Shown: positions 1-8,789, counted from the stretch's first letter. The stretch is 64,000 bases of DNA from Iodobacter sp025352645 (GCF_033446605.1 NZ_JAWQUO010000019.1:24565-88564), one strand, 5' to 3'. The notes: generated by a model not told the origin, from the letters alone. A program made the numbers and translations.

Positions 1-60
1 TCCAACATAAATGCTTAAGTATGAGGCCCGAGGCTCGTTTTCTTCTATGTACTCATGCGC

Positions 61-87
61 GTGGGCACAAAGACGTGCCCACCCTAC
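61..87. repeat. GTGGGCAC-type short palindrome
   Basis: A short inverted repeat (GTGGGCAC, a loop, then GTGCCCACCCTAC). The same motif recurs at about 1408, 1636, 9900, 15040 and 15786. It belongs to a REP-like family of intergenic palindromes and lies just before rhlE. Confidence 0.6.
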
Positions 88-172
88 ATTGCATCCTGTC
101 CTATCCACAAGGACAGCTCCCGCCATCTCGCTTATACTTCGCACCCGTCAGAAATATTATCTAAGGCCCATC

Positions 173-1405
173 ATGTCCTTTGCCACTCTGGGGCTATCAC
201 CCGCCGTTTTACTTGCTGCTAGCAAAAAATCCTATATCACTCCAACGCCTGTGCAGGCGGCGGTGATTCCTGCTGTGCTATGGGGAGAGGATGTTTTGGC
301 GCAGGCGGCCACGGGCTCGGGTAAAACCGCTGCTTACGTTTTGCCGCTGCTGCATCTTATGACGACGGGCAGTAGCAAGGTGCTGATTCTGGTACCCACG
401 CGTGAGCTGGCGGTGCAGGTTGGGGACGAGATCAAAGGCTTGCTGGCGGCTTTAGGCAAAATGACTCGGCCTATCAAGCTGGTGACGGTCTTTGGCGGGG
501 TGGCGATTAATCCGCAAATGATGCAGCTGCGTGGTGGGGCCGATGTGCTGGTGGCAACGCCTGGGCGCTTACTGGATTTAATCGATAAGAACTCGGTTCG
601 GCTCGAGTTCTTTAATACCCTGGTGCTGGATGAGGCCGATCGCTTATTAGATATGGGCTTTGCTGCCGAAATTAACCGCATCTTGGCGCTGTTGCCGGCT
701 AAGCGCCAGAGTCTGTTTTTCTCGGCGACTTTTCCTGACGAAGTAACAGCGCTGGCCGAGGGGATTTTGCATCAGCCTAGCCGCGTGACGATTGAAAACA
801 CCGAGATCAACCAGCCGGATATCTTGCAGCGCGCGATCAGCGTCGATGCCCATGCTCGCACAGCGCTACTGGCTCAGCTGATTCAAGACAATGGTGGGCA
901 ACGGGTGCTGGTGTTTGTGGCTAGCAAGCAGGGGGCCGAGCTACTTGCAAATCAACTTTACGCCAAAGGCATTAACGCCGCGCCATTTCACGGCGAGTTT
1001 AGCCAAGGAAGGCGTAATCAAGTGTTAGCCGAGTTTAAATCAGGCAATTTGCAAGTGGTGGTCGCCACCGATTTGGCAGGCCGAGGTATCGATATCGATG
1101 CGCTGGCTTTTGTGGTGAATTACGATCTGCCCAGATCCCCCATTGATTACACCCACCGCATTGGCCGCACTGGCCGCAATGGTGCAAGTGGCTGCGCAAT
1201 CAGCTTTGTTGCCGCCGCCACTGAAACGCATTTCCGCCTGATAGAAAGCCGCACGCATATTCGCCTTGTTAGAGAAGTGATCGCAGGTTTTGAACCCCTA
1301 CAAACTAGTGCGTCTGCCGTGCCGAATAGCGGTGGAGTTAAGGGGGTAAGGATGAGTAAAAAAGATAAACTGCGCGCGGCAGCAGCTAGGGAAGAGAAGG
1401 ATTAA
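173..1405 (+). CDS. rhlE: DEAD-box ATP-dependent RNA helicase, RhlE type
   Basis: This 410-residue protein should unwind short RNA duplexes using ATP, in ribosome assembly or RNA turnover. All core helicase motifs are visible: Q motif near residues 3-28, motif I ATGSGKT at 46-52, PTREL at 75-79, TPGR at 129-132, DEAD at 153-156, SAT at 184-186, and HRIGRTGR at 327-334. The reading frame stays open upstream to base 11, but that part is encoded by repeat DNA. The ATG at 173 has AAGG about 8 bases upstream and gives a normal RhlE N-terminus (MSFATLGLS). The C-terminal tail is short and lysine/alanine rich, without the long basic extension of some RhlE proteins. The neighbouring genes do not suggest a pathway. 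Confidence 0.93.
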   Translation: MSFATLGLSPAVLLAASKKSYITPTPVQAAVIPAVLWGEDVLAQAATGSGKTAAYVLPLLHLMTTGSSKVLILVPTRELAVQVGDEIKGLLAALGKMTRPIKLVTVFGGVAINPQMMQLRGGADVLVATPGRLLDLIDKNSVRLEFFNTLVLDEADRLLDMGFAAEINRILALLPAKRQSLFFSATFPDEVTALAEGILHQPSRVTIENTEINQPDILQRAISVDAHARTALLAQLIQDNGGQRVLVFVASKQGAELLANQLYAKGINAAPFHGEFSQGRRNQVLAEFKSGNLQVVVATDLAGRGIDIDALAFVVNYDLPRSPIDYTHRIGRTGRNGASGCAISFVAAATETHFRLIESRTHIRLVREVIAGFEPLQTSASAVPNSGGVKGVRMSKKDKLRAAAAREEKD

Positions 1406-1407
1406 AC

Positions 1408-1439
1408 ATGTAGGGTGGGCACGATGTTGTGCCCACATG
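1408..1439. repeat. GTGGGCAC-type short palindrome
   Basis: Inverted repeat starting TAGGGTGGGCAC and closing GTGCCCAC, immediately after the rhlE stop. It could act as a weak terminator or mRNA stabiliser, but no T-tract follows. Confidence 0.6.
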
Positions 1440-1511
1440 TAGCCACATCAATCTTCCTGATTATCCCTCTTGCTCAAACAAAGCCATATATGACATGCAG
1501 GTCAATGTCCT

Positions 1512-1569
1512 GTAGGGGCGCTGCTTGCTGCGCCCTTTTCAGCGAGGGCGCAGCAAGCAGCGCCCCTAC
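1512..1569. repeat. Perfect 24-bp inverted repeat
   Basis: Two perfect 24-bp arms (1512-1535 and 1546-1569, beginning GTAGGGGCGCTGC) flank a 10-base loop. It lies between the convergent rhlE and M13 peptidase genes. Its ends resemble the other TAGGG(C)G palindromes in the window, so it looks like a member of the same REP-like group. It may also end transcription from both sides. Confidence 0.75.
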
Positions 1570-1635
1570 GCGTTAGCACTATCTCAGGCCAACGACAAAA
1601 AATAAGCAAGAGACATAATCAGGTCAATCTTTACC

Positions 1636-1662
1636 CGTGGGCACAAACACGCGCCCACCCTA
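1636..1662. repeat. GTGGGCAC-type short palindrome
   Basis: CGTGGGCAC and GCGCCCACCCTA arms, related to the copies at 61 and 1408. It sits 32 bases beyond the stop of the M13 peptidase gene. Confidence 0.55.
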
Positions 1663-1693
1663 AGCAACAAAAGGTTAGTTTTTTAGCCCATCA

Positions 1694-3709
1694 TCACCAA
1701 ATATTCACCCGTTTATCTTCGCTTCTTAATGCCGCTTTATCGCAAGAAAATGCGGCGGCAAATTCTGGCATATTGGCGGTGGGGGCAAGTACACGGTATT
1801 TATCTGGTGAATGCGGATCGGTCAGTATTTGCATACGCAAGGCTTCATTGCGAACATTGTTTCTAAAGCTTTGTGCATTAGCAATAAAGAAGCGTTGCTC
1901 CTGCGTTAATCCATCTATTTTTTCCGGCTGTGGTTTGCTCGCCAGCGATTTCTGTAATGCGATAAAGGCAATTTTTAAACCGCCTAAATCGGCGATATTT
2001 TCGCCAGCGGTGAGTTTGCCATTGATATGTAATTCATCGATGGGATTAAATTCATCGAATTGCTTAGCAATCTTACTCACTCTAATTGCAAAGTTCTTTT
2101 TATCATCGCTGCTCCACCAGCTTTTTAAATTGCCATCGCCATCAAATTGGCTGCCTTCATCATCAAATGCATGGGTTAATTCATGGCCGATGGTGGCACC
2201 GGTATTACCATAATTGCTAGCGGTATCTGCCCCTATATGAAACAGCGGCGCTTGCAAAATGCCCGCAGGGAACACAATCTCATTCATGCTTGGGTTGTAA
2301 TAAGCATTGACGGTAGAAGGCGTCATTCCCCATTCATTTCTATCAATTTCTTTACCTAATTTGGCAAGCTGGCGTTTGAATTCAAATTCATGGCCGTGTT
2401 TAATATTGCTCACATAAGATTCTTTACTGATTTGCAAAGTACTGTAATCTCGCCAAGTATCTGGATAAGCAATTTTAACGGCGATTTTATCCAGTTTTTT
2501 TAAAGCTTGCTGCTTGGTGGCATAACTCATCCAGTCCAGCGTTTTAATTTGCTCAGCCATAGCATATTTAATATTGCTGACCATATCTAAAGCTTCGGCT
2601 TTGGCTGCTGGGCTGAAGTATTCAGCGACATAAAGCTCACCTAATGCCTCACCTAAATTTTGATCTACACTTTTTAATACCCGCTTCCAGCGCGGCCTTA
2701 ATTCTTTTGCCCCAGATAAGGTTTTACTATAAAAATCAAAATCTGCATTTACAAAAGCTGAGGAAAGATATTTAGCTCGGTTATGGACTAGATGCCAGCG
2801 CAAATAAACCTTCCAGTCATCCAAAGATACGGTGTTAATAATATGGTTAATATGTTTAAAGAATTTAGGCTGGGCAATATTCATATCATGCGGCACAGCA
2901 ATGCTTAATTCTTCAAAGTAATCGCGCCATGCCAGGTTGGGGCTGAGTTTTTGCAAGCCTTTTGCGCTGAGCAGATGATAAGTCGCCTCAGGATCGCGCT
3001 GCTCTACCTTCGTCATTGAAGCATGGGCAAGGCCAGTTTCTAAACGAAGAATACGAATAGCATTTTTTTCAGCCTGCTGAGGCTTATCCCCCAGTAGGAC
3101 AAATACCTGAACCAAGTGGGCTTTATATTGCTGGCGGATGGTTTTATTTTTACTATCCGTTTTTAAATAATAATCTCGGTCTGGCAGGCCCAAACCGCCC
3201 TGCGATAAATCGACAATATAGCGCAGAGAGTTCTTTGCATCTTGATTGATATTAAAATCAAATAAGGGATTAATGCCCTCGCTATGCAATTGGGCGATGG
3301 TGCGAATTAAATCTTGCCTTGTTTTGATTGCCGCAATTTGGCTTAGCCGCTCAGCCAGCGGCTGAGCACCAGCCGCCTCTATTGCCGTCTCGTCCATTCC
3401 GCTTAAATAAAATGCACCTACTTTATCCGCCACTGGATTGGGGCTGGTGGATTGTGCAGCCTTCTCAATAATCTTTTTAAGCGCATCCAGATTTTTTTCA
3501 GCCACCTCGTCATACGCCCCATAGCTTGCTCGGTCTGCCGGAATGGGATGCTCGGCCAGCCATTTACCATTGGCAAATTGATAAAAATTGCTGCATGGAT
3601 CGGCCGCTCTATCCATTGTTGCGGCTTCTAACACCAAACTATTAGCGTGGCTTAAAGCCGATCCAGCAATAAATAAAGCCGTAATGGCGGTGCGAATTGG
3701 ATTGGGCAT
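1694..3709 (-). CDS. Secreted M13 family zinc metallopeptidase (neprilysin/PepO-like)
   Basis: A 671-residue endopeptidase expected to cleave oligopeptides outside the cytoplasm. An N-terminal signal sequence (hydrophobic stretch about 8-20, ending near SHANS) points to export. The zinc site HELTH is at residues 509-513, inside the family sequence GHELTHAFDDEG. The third zinc ligand lies in GENIADLGG near residue 568. The substrate-binding sequence NAYYNP and the C-terminal CxxxW-type ending (final residues VNIW) are also typical of M13. Length is normal for the family. It is transcribed alone, with repeat DNA downstream and the marR-gnat gene divergent upstream. The specific substrate cannot be read from the sequence. 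Confidence 0.9.
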   Translation of the reverse strand: MPNPIRTAITALFIAGSALSHANSLVLEAATMDRAADPCSNFYQFANGKWLAEHPIPADRASYGAYDEVAEKNLDALKKIIEKAAQSTSPNPVADKVGAFYLSGMDETAIEAAGAQPLAERLSQIAAIKTRQDLIRTIAQLHSEGINPLFDFNINQDAKNSLRYIVDLSQGGLGLPDRDYYLKTDSKNKTIRQQYKAHLVQVFVLLGDKPQQAEKNAIRILRLETGLAHASMTKVEQRDPEATYHLLSAKGLQKLSPNLAWRDYFEELSIAVPHDMNIAQPKFFKHINHIINTVSLDDWKVYLRWHLVHNRAKYLSSAFVNADFDFYSKTLSGAKELRPRWKRVLKSVDQNLGEALGELYVAEYFSPAAKAEALDMVSNIKYAMAEQIKTLDWMSYATKQQALKKLDKIAVKIAYPDTWRDYSTLQISKESYVSNIKHGHEFEFKRQLAKLGKEIDRNEWGMTPSTVNAYYNPSMNEIVFPAGILQAPLFHIGADTASNYGNTGATIGHELTHAFDDEGSQFDGDGNLKSWWSSDDKKNFAIRVSKIAKQFDEFNPIDELHINGKLTAGENIADLGGLKIAFIALQKSLASKPQPEKIDGLTQEQRFFIANAQSFRNNVRNEALRMQILTDPHSPDKYRVLAPTANMPEFAAAFSCDKAALRSEDKRVNIW

Positions 3710-3830
3710 GGCGAGTCTTTGAGTGGATGGTTTGGCTTTGAATCTACGCAGTTATGCTTTTAAAATATATTGGGGTAAGCGAGATGTAAAAAAATGCAGC
3801 ATTAAGTAATGCTTGCCAAGTGATTGAGTC

Positions 3831-3863
3831 CTCAATATAGTTGTAAAAAACAACTATATTGAG
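3831..3863. promoter_or_regulatory. Perfect palindromic operator in front of the MarR-GNAT gene
   Basis: Two 14-bp arms, CTCAATATAGTTGT and its exact complement, are separated by 5 A residues and end 6 bases before the ATG at 3870. The size and position fit an autoregulatory MarR-dimer operator. A regulator bound here would block the start of its own gene and perhaps the divergent M13 peptidase gene. Confidence 0.7.
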
Positions 3864-3869
3864 ATTGGC

Positions 3870-4811
3870 ATGAATTCAAGAGCGCTAAGGGCCGTATCGC
3901 GGGATATTGTTCGTGAATTAGGTGTGTTTGCTAAAAAATGTGGAAAGGTCGATCTCAGCCCCGTTGAGGCGCATATTTTGATTGAGCTGGAAAGCGCTAG
4001 CTTCACAAGTTTGCAATTGGTCGAGCGCTTGCGCATTGATAAATCCAACGCCAGCCGAGTTTTACAAACAATGCTAGAGCAGGGTTTGATTGAGTGGCAG
4101 GCGCATCTCAGTGATAAAAGAAGTAAGCAGGCCGTGCTAACCCTGATGGGTAAAGAGCTATTACAGGCGGTGCATGGGCAATATGATGGCGAAATTAATC
4201 AGGTTTTACAGCAGCTAAGCCACGCCGAGCAGCAGGCTTTGGAGGCGGGTTTAGTTTTGTATCGGCAAGCTTTAGTCAAAGCCCGTGCCCAGCAAGGCTA
4301 TCAAATCCGCCGAATGTTAGAGGCGGATAATCAGGGCGTAGCGGCGGTGATTCGCCAAGTATCGGCAGAGCACGGCTTGAGCGCGGCTCAGGGTTATGGC
4401 GTGGCAGACCCGTATTTGGATCAACTTTATCCATGCTATCAGCAGGCAGGCGCTGCTTATTGGGTAATTCAAAAGGATGCTGGTGAGCTACTTGGTGGTG
4501 CAGGTATTGCTCCGCTAGCGGGCGCTGTGGGATCAGTATGCGAGTTACAAAAGATGTATTTATTAAGCAGTAGCCGAGGCTTAGGTTTTGGCCAACGTTT
4601 GCTTAATATTGCCTGTGATTTTGCAAAGCAGGCGGGGTATCAGCAGTGCTATCTGGAAACCACGGCCAGCTTACCGGCAGCGCTCGCCCTGTATAAAAAA
4701 ATGGGCTTTAGGCAAATTGCTGAGGCTATGGGCGACACCGGCCATCACTCGTGCGAGATTTTTATGCTGAAGGATTTATGGGAACCTCGAAAAACCCATC
4801 TGGTCTCATAA
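3870..4811 (+). CDS. MarR-family regulator fused to a GNAT acetyltransferase
   Basis: A 313-residue two-domain protein. Residues 1 to about 140 form a MarR-type winged helix (LVERLRIDKSNASRVLQTML as recognition helix, then a DKRSKQAVLT wing). Residues from about 145 to 300 form a GNAT fold, with the acetyl-CoA loop RGLGFGQRLL near 235-244 and a C-terminal ALYKKMGF strand. Such fusions are known; the acetylated substrate is not known here. A perfect 33-bp palindrome just before the ATG suggests autorepression. The last codons (from about EPRKTHLVS) lie inside a 142-bp MITE-like element, so the original C-terminus may have been replaced. Confidence 0.85.
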   Translation: MNSRALRAVSRDIVRELGVFAKKCGKVDLSPVEAHILIELESASFTSLQLVERLRIDKSNASRVLQTMLEQGLIEWQAHLSDKRSKQAVLTLMGKELLQAVHGQYDGEINQVLQQLSHAEQQALEAGLVLYRQALVKARAQQGYQIRRMLEADNQGVAAVIRQVSAEHGLSAAQGYGVADPYLDQLYPCYQQAGAAYWVIQKDAGELLGGAGIAPLAGAVGSVCELQKMYLLSSSRGLGFGQRLLNIACDFAKQAGYQQCYLETTASLPAALALYKKMGFRQIAEAMGDTGHHSCEIFMLKDLWEPRKTHLVS

Positions 4812-4921
4812 TACTGCGTTGCGCATTAAAAAAACCTCCTTACATATCAACGCATATGCAGCGTCGATTTTTTTAATACGCGCCTTGTCTTATTTAGAAA
4901 TATAGGCTTTTCGAGGCCCCC
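4780..4921. mobile_element. 142-bp MITE-like element, copy 1
   Basis: The terminal inverted repeats are 17 bp (4780-4796, reading GGGAACCTCGAAAAACC, and 4905-4921 in inverse orientation). A second copy of exactly the same length lies at 62954-63095. The interior is itself an imperfect inverted repeat with T- and A-runs. It encodes no transposase, so it would need one supplied from elsewhere. Its left end covers the last codons of the MarR-GNAT gene. No clear target duplication is visible. Confidence 0.7.
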
Positions 4922-4933
4922 ATGTAAAAAACA

Positions 4934-4966
4934 AAACCCCGCCTTTTAAAAAGACGGGGTTTATTT
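4934..4966 (-). terminator. Rho-independent terminator after gnd
   Basis: A GC-rich stem (AAACCCCG paired with CGGGGTTT) flanked by A-rich and T-rich runs lies about 20 bases beyond the gnd stop codon. Because both flanks are suitable, it could work in both directions, also ending transcripts from the MarR-GNAT side. Confidence 0.75.
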
Positions 4967-4984
4967 TTAGTGCCTTAAAGCCGT

Positions 4985-5896
4985 TTACTTCTTAGCTACA
5001 TGGTGGCCGCCAAAGGCATTGCGCATCATGGATAGCAATTTAGCCACGTAATCGCCTTTACCTTGGGTGGTGTAGCGCTGGAATAGCGACGCTGCGATCA
5101 CTGGAGCAGGAACGCCTAGCTCTACGGCTTCTAGTACAGTCCAACGGCCTTCGCCAGAATCGGGTACGAAAGGTTGGATGTCTTCTAGCTTGGTGTCGTT
5201 TTTTAGGGTGTCGGCGGTTAAGTCGAGCAACCATGAGCGAATCACCGAGCCATGACGCCATGTTTCAGCTACTGCAGCTAAATCAAGATTCAGCTCTTTT
5301 TTAGCTTCTAAGAGGGCAAAGCCTTCGGCAAAGGCTTGCATCATGCCGTATTCAATCCCGTTGTGAACCATCTTCACATAGTGGCCGCTGCCAGCCGGGC
5401 CTGCGTGAATCCAGCCACGATCGGAAGCCGGAGCCAAGATTTTGACGAAAGGTTCAGCCATCGCAAACGCGTCTTTTTCACCGCCAATCATGATGGTGTA
5501 GCCGTTAGCTAAGCCCCATACGCCGCCTGATACACCCGCATCCATAAACTTAAAGCCTTTGGCATTGAGTTCTTTAGCGTGGCGTTGCGAATCTTTATAC
5601 ATGGCGTTTGCGCCATCAATAATCAAATCACCTGGAGCTAATAATGAAGTTAGCTCACCAAACATGGTTTCGCTGATTTCACCAGCAGGCAACATCATCC
5701 ACACCACGCGTGGGCTTGGCAATTCGGCAATCAGGCTGGCTACGGAGTCAAAACTGCGGATATTGGCGTGTTCAGCGGCAAGTTGGGTGCGCGTTTCAGC
5801 ACTTACATCAAAGCCAAATACGGTGGCACCACCAGCGGCAAGGCGGCGAGTCATATTTGCGCCCATTTTACCGAGACCAATCATTGCAATTTGCAT
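4985..5896 (-). CDS. gnd: 6-phosphogluconate dehydrogenase, decarboxylating (short type)
   Basis: A 303-residue enzyme that oxidises and decarboxylates 6-phosphogluconate to ribulose 5-phosphate in the pentose phosphate pathway. The N-terminal dinucleotide fold has GLGKMG at 7-12. The substrate loop is GVSGGVWG at 121-128, and the catalytic lysine/histidine/asparagine set is K175, H178, N179 with E182. At about 300 residues it is the short GndA/YqeC form, not the 470-residue enteric form. The frame opens 16 codons earlier, but the ATG at 5896 has AAGGA at proper spacing and starts directly with the MQIAMIGLG strand. Its cofactor preference (NAD or NADP) is not settled by inspection. Confidence 0.9.
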   Translation of the reverse strand: MQIAMIGLGKMGANMTRRLAAGGATVFGFDVSAETRTQLAAEHANIRSFDSVASLIAELPSPRVVWMMLPAGEISETMFGELTSLLAPGDLIIDGANAMYKDSQRHAKELNAKGFKFMDAGVSGGVWGLANGYTIMIGGEKDAFAMAEPFVKILAPASDRGWIHAGPAGSGHYVKMVHNGIEYGMMQAFAEGFALLEAKKELNLDLAAVAETWRHGSVIRSWLLDLTADTLKNDTKLEDIQPFVPDSGEGRWTVLEAVELGVPAPVIAASLFQRYTTQGKGDYVAKLLSMMRNAFGGHHVAKK

Positions 5897-6099
5897 TTTG
5901 AGCATCCTTGTTTGTTCGTTTTCTCTTGCTTGGCTTGTGCCCAAGCGGGAATGTCATGCAGCATGAACCTTAGTCGCATGTCTGCCAATTGGGAATTATG
6001 GCACTATGCCTTGTGCGTAGTGGGAAGCAAATGCCTACAAAATGCGGTAAACGCCCTTTCTTACTATTTTTTAGCAATTTTGGGCTTATTTCAGAGAAA

Positions 6100-6141
6100 T
6101 TGATCTCGATTAAAGCAGAATATGTTGCGATGCAGTATGAT
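6100..6141 (+). promoter_or_regulatory. FNR/Anr-type promoter for the ubiUVT genes
   Basis: TTGATCTCGATTAA at 6100-6113 matches the FNR consensus TTGAT-N4-ATCAA with one mismatch. A TATGAT -10 box follows at 6136-6141. With a start near 6148 the box is centred at about -41.5, the classic class II activation position. This fits anaerobic induction of the O2-independent ubiquinone genes downstream. The leader to ubiU would be about 186 bases; no gene is seen in 5897-6333. Confidence 0.65.
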
Positions 6142-6333
6142 GAATAAGTGTCATAAAGCGTGTGGGCTTTGTGGCATGGTCGCTCTGTGTGTGGGTTGAT
6201 TAAGGCGTGCGGTGCTGCTTTTTGCAGACGCACGCTTTTTTCTGCGCGTTATTCTGGCGTTTGTTTGATATAGCTTAAAAGGCACGGTGTCAGATGTATT
6301 TAAGCTCCCCATGTTTATCATTCGGGGGTGCTT

Positions 6334-7332
6334 ATGGCCCTGCCACAACTTGTTTGCCCCGCTGGCAGCCTGCCCGCCTTAAAAACCGCGATCGACCAAG
6401 GGGCTGATGCGGTTTATTTGGGTTTTAAAAACGCCACCAATGCCAGAAACTTTGCTGGCCTTAATTTTAGCGATGCTCAACTGACGGAAGGCGTGCGCTA
6501 CGCCCACGCTAAATGCCGTGAAGTGCTGATCGCGATTAATACCTATGCCCAGCCGGGGCGAGTTGCCGAGTGGCGCACATCGGTGGATAAGGCGGCTGAT
6601 TTAGGCGCAGATGCCGTTATTTTGGCTGACTTAGGGCTGTTGGAATACGCTCACCGCACCCATCCCCATTTGCATCTGCATTTATCGGTGCAAGGCTCTG
6701 CCACTAATTTTGAAGCCATTAATTTAGCCCATGAATGCTTTGGCGTGCGCCGCGCCGTGCTGCCGCGCGTACTGACGCTGCCGCAAGTTGAATATGTGAT
6801 TAAAAATACAGTGGTAGAGATTGAAGTGTTTGGCTTTGGCAGCCTCTGCGTGATGGCTGAGGGCCGCTGCATTTTATCGAGCTATGTAACGGGGCAATCC
6901 CCCAATACCCACGGTGTGTGCTCCCCAGCCAGCTTTGTTCGCTGGGAAAACCACGGTGATCGTATGGATGCGCGTTTGAATGGTGTATTGATTGATCGCT
7001 TTGAAGCGGGCGAGCCTGCGGGCTATCCAACCCTTTGTAAGGGGCGTTTTGAGGTGGCAGGGGATACCTATTACGCCATGGAAGAGCCAACCAGCTTGAA
7101 TACGCTAGCTATCCTGCCGGAGCTAATGCGAATGGGTGTAGCGGCGATCAAGGTAGAAGGCCGCCAGCGCAGCCCATCTTATGTTGGGGAGGTAACCAAG
7201 ACCTTGCGTATGGCTATTGATGCCAGCGCTGACCCTCGTTATTCAGTTAAACCTGCGTGGCAGGCGGCTTTAGATAAGGTATCAGAAGGGCATCAGCAAA
7301 CGCTGGGCGCTTATGATCGGCCGTGGCGTTGA
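6334..7332 (+). CDS. ubiU: O2-independent ubiquinone hydroxylation protein UbiU (U32 peptidase-like)
   Basis: A 332-residue U32-family protein. In E. coli UbiU pairs with UbiV, and both carry a [4Fe-4S] cluster and hydroxylate ubiquinone precursors without oxygen, using prephenate. The four UbiU cluster ligands are present as C172, C179, C196 and C235, with the same spacings as the E. coli ligands. It is followed by ubiV and ubiT, the known partner genes, which argues against a generic collagenase-like peptidase. GGGGG lies 5 bases before the ATG at 6334; a GTG two codons earlier is less likely because it overlaps the ribosome site. An FNR-type promoter lies upstream. Confidence 0.93.
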   Translation: MALPQLVCPAGSLPALKTAIDQGADAVYLGFKNATNARNFAGLNFSDAQLTEGVRYAHAKCREVLIAINTYAQPGRVAEWRTSVDKAADLGADAVILADLGLLEYAHRTHPHLHLHLSVQGSATNFEAINLAHECFGVRRAVLPRVLTLPQVEYVIKNTVVEIEVFGFGSLCVMAEGRCILSSYVTGQSPNTHGVCSPASFVRWENHGDRMDARLNGVLIDRFEAGEPAGYPTLCKGRFEVAGDTYYAMEEPTSLNTLAILPELMRMGVAAIKVEGRQRSPSYVGEVTKTLRMAIDASADPRYSVKPAWQAALDKVSEGHQQTLGAYDRPWR

Positions 7333-7483
7333 TGCTTAATTATCACTCCAATACTGGCGCAAAAAAATGCTAAGCCTGAATGACAGAAACAAGCGTAATA
7401 GTGTTTAGTTTTCTCTGTAGAACGCTGTGCTCTTTGTGTTTGCTGTGCTTAAAGATTTAGTAATATTCTATTAACAGGTATTT

Positions 7484-8359
7484 ATGAAACTCTCCCTCGG
7501 TCCCATCCTTTATTACTGGCCTAAGCAGCAGGTGTTAGATTTTTATGCCGAGGCACTGACTTGGCCTGTGGATGTGATTTATCTGGGCGAGGTAGTTTGC
7601 TCGCGTCGGCATGAGCTACGCAGTGCAGATTGGCTTGAGCTGGCTAAAACCTTGCGGGCAGCGGGTAAAGAGGTGGTGATTTCTTCGCAAGCCTTGCTGG
7701 AATCGGCCAGTGATTTATCTAGCTTAAAAAAGCTAGCCGAAGCGGGGGGGTGTATCGAGGCCAATGACTTGGGCGCGGTTAAAGTGGCCCGTGATTTGGG
7801 GATTCCCTTTGTGGCTGGGCCACATCTGAATATTTATAACGGTGTAGCACTAGATTGGTTTGCCACTCAAGGCGCAATACGCTGGCTGCCTTCCTTAGAA
7901 AGTAGCCAAGCCGATATTGCTGCCATTTTGGCGGAAAAAACCACCGCCATTGAAACCGAAGTCTTTACTCACGGCTATTTGCCGCTGGCATTTTCAGCGC
8001 GCTGCTTTACCGCACGCTATTACGGGCTAAATAAAGATGCCTGTGAGTTTCGCTGCCTAGATCATGCTGATGGGCAGTTGGTAGCTACGCGTGAAGGCCA
8101 AGGTTTTTTACGGCTGAACGGCATTCAAACCCAATCATCCGCCTGCCAAGCGCTGTATGCCGAGCTGCCACAAATGGCCGAGATGGGCATCGATATCCTG
8201 CGCATCAGCCCCCAAGCCACAGGCACGAGCGAGCTGGTGGCAGCCTATGCCCAAAAATGCAGTTATCCCAAGGCTATCCACGACTTTTCAACAGCTTATC
8301 CACAGGGGATTGTGAATGGTTATTGGCATGGAGAAGCAGGTATTAAGGAATGTATATGA
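7484..8359 (+). CDS. ubiV: O2-independent ubiquinone hydroxylation protein UbiV
   Basis: A 291-residue U32-family partner of UbiU. Cluster-binding cysteines are at C39, C174, C187 and C191; the C39 position and the 13- and 4-residue spacings match E. coli UbiV. It starts 151 bases after ubiU, a longer gap than the ubiV-ubiT join. No obvious separate promoter is visible in that gap. It ends in an ATGA overlap with ubiT, which suggests translational coupling. Its job is hydroxylation of the ubiquinone ring under anoxic conditions. Confidence 0.93.
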   Translation: MKLSLGPILYYWPKQQVLDFYAEALTWPVDVIYLGEVVCSRRHELRSADWLELAKTLRAAGKEVVISSQALLESASDLSSLKKLAEAGGCIEANDLGAVKVARDLGIPFVAGPHLNIYNGVALDWFATQGAIRWLPSLESSQADIAAILAEKTTAIETEVFTHGYLPLAFSARCFTARYYGLNKDACEFRCLDHADGQLVATREGQGFLRLNGIQTQSSACQALYAELPQMAEMGIDILRISPQATGTSELVAAYAQKCSYPKAIHDFSTAYPQGIVNGYWHGEAGIKECI

Positions 8360-8781
8360 AACGCTTACGTCAATTTATCTTATTAAAGCTACCAGAAGCG
8401 CCTCTTGCCATTGCTTTGGCGAGCAGTTTGAATCTGGTCAAAAGCAAGCTCTGGCCAGAGGAAGATTTTATATGGCTGGCTGGGCGAAATATTCGCTTAG
8501 AAGTGCTGGATATTGGTCGAGGCCTGACGCTGTCTTTTCAAAATGGCGGCTTTAAGCGCGGGACCGGCACAGCAGACGTAAGCTTTAGTGCCAGCCTTGC
8601 TGATTATTTGGTGCTGGCCCGACGCTTAGAAGACCCCGATACGCTGTTTTTTCAGCGCCGCTTAAGTATTGAGGGCGATACCGAGCTGGGGCTCACGCTA
8701 AAAAACTTGATGGACGCGACTGATTTTGAGCCGCTCCTAGCGTGGTTACCCAGCAGATTGCGTGCACATTTGCCGGTTTGA
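8356..8781 (+). CDS. ubiT: SCP2-domain ubiquinone biosynthesis accessory factor UbiT
   Basis: A 141-residue protein of the SCP2 sterol-carrier type (YhbT family), which binds lipid quinone intermediates and serves the anaerobic Ubi pathway. The body around LSFQNGGFKRGTGTADVSF and the segment RLSIEGDTELGLTLKNLMD are typical of the fold. The ATG at 8356 overlaps the ubiV stop as ATGA and has AAGGA at the right distance; the ATG at 8350 sits on top of that site. It completes the ubiU-ubiV-ubiT set. The 59-bp palindrome just downstream may end the transcript. Confidence 0.88.
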   Translation: MKRLRQFILLKLPEAPLAIALASSLNLVKSKLWPEEDFIWLAGRNIRLEVLDIGRGLTLSFQNGGFKRGTGTADVSFSASLADYLVLARRLEDPDTLFFQRRLSIEGDTELGLTLKNLMDATDFEPLLAWLPSRLRAHLPV

Positions 8782-8789
8782 TTGCCGTG

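Noticed and set aside
5970..6348. Minus-strand frames of 87 and 65 codons before ubiU
   Set aside because: They overlap the FNR-type promoter region, have no ribosome site and match no family.
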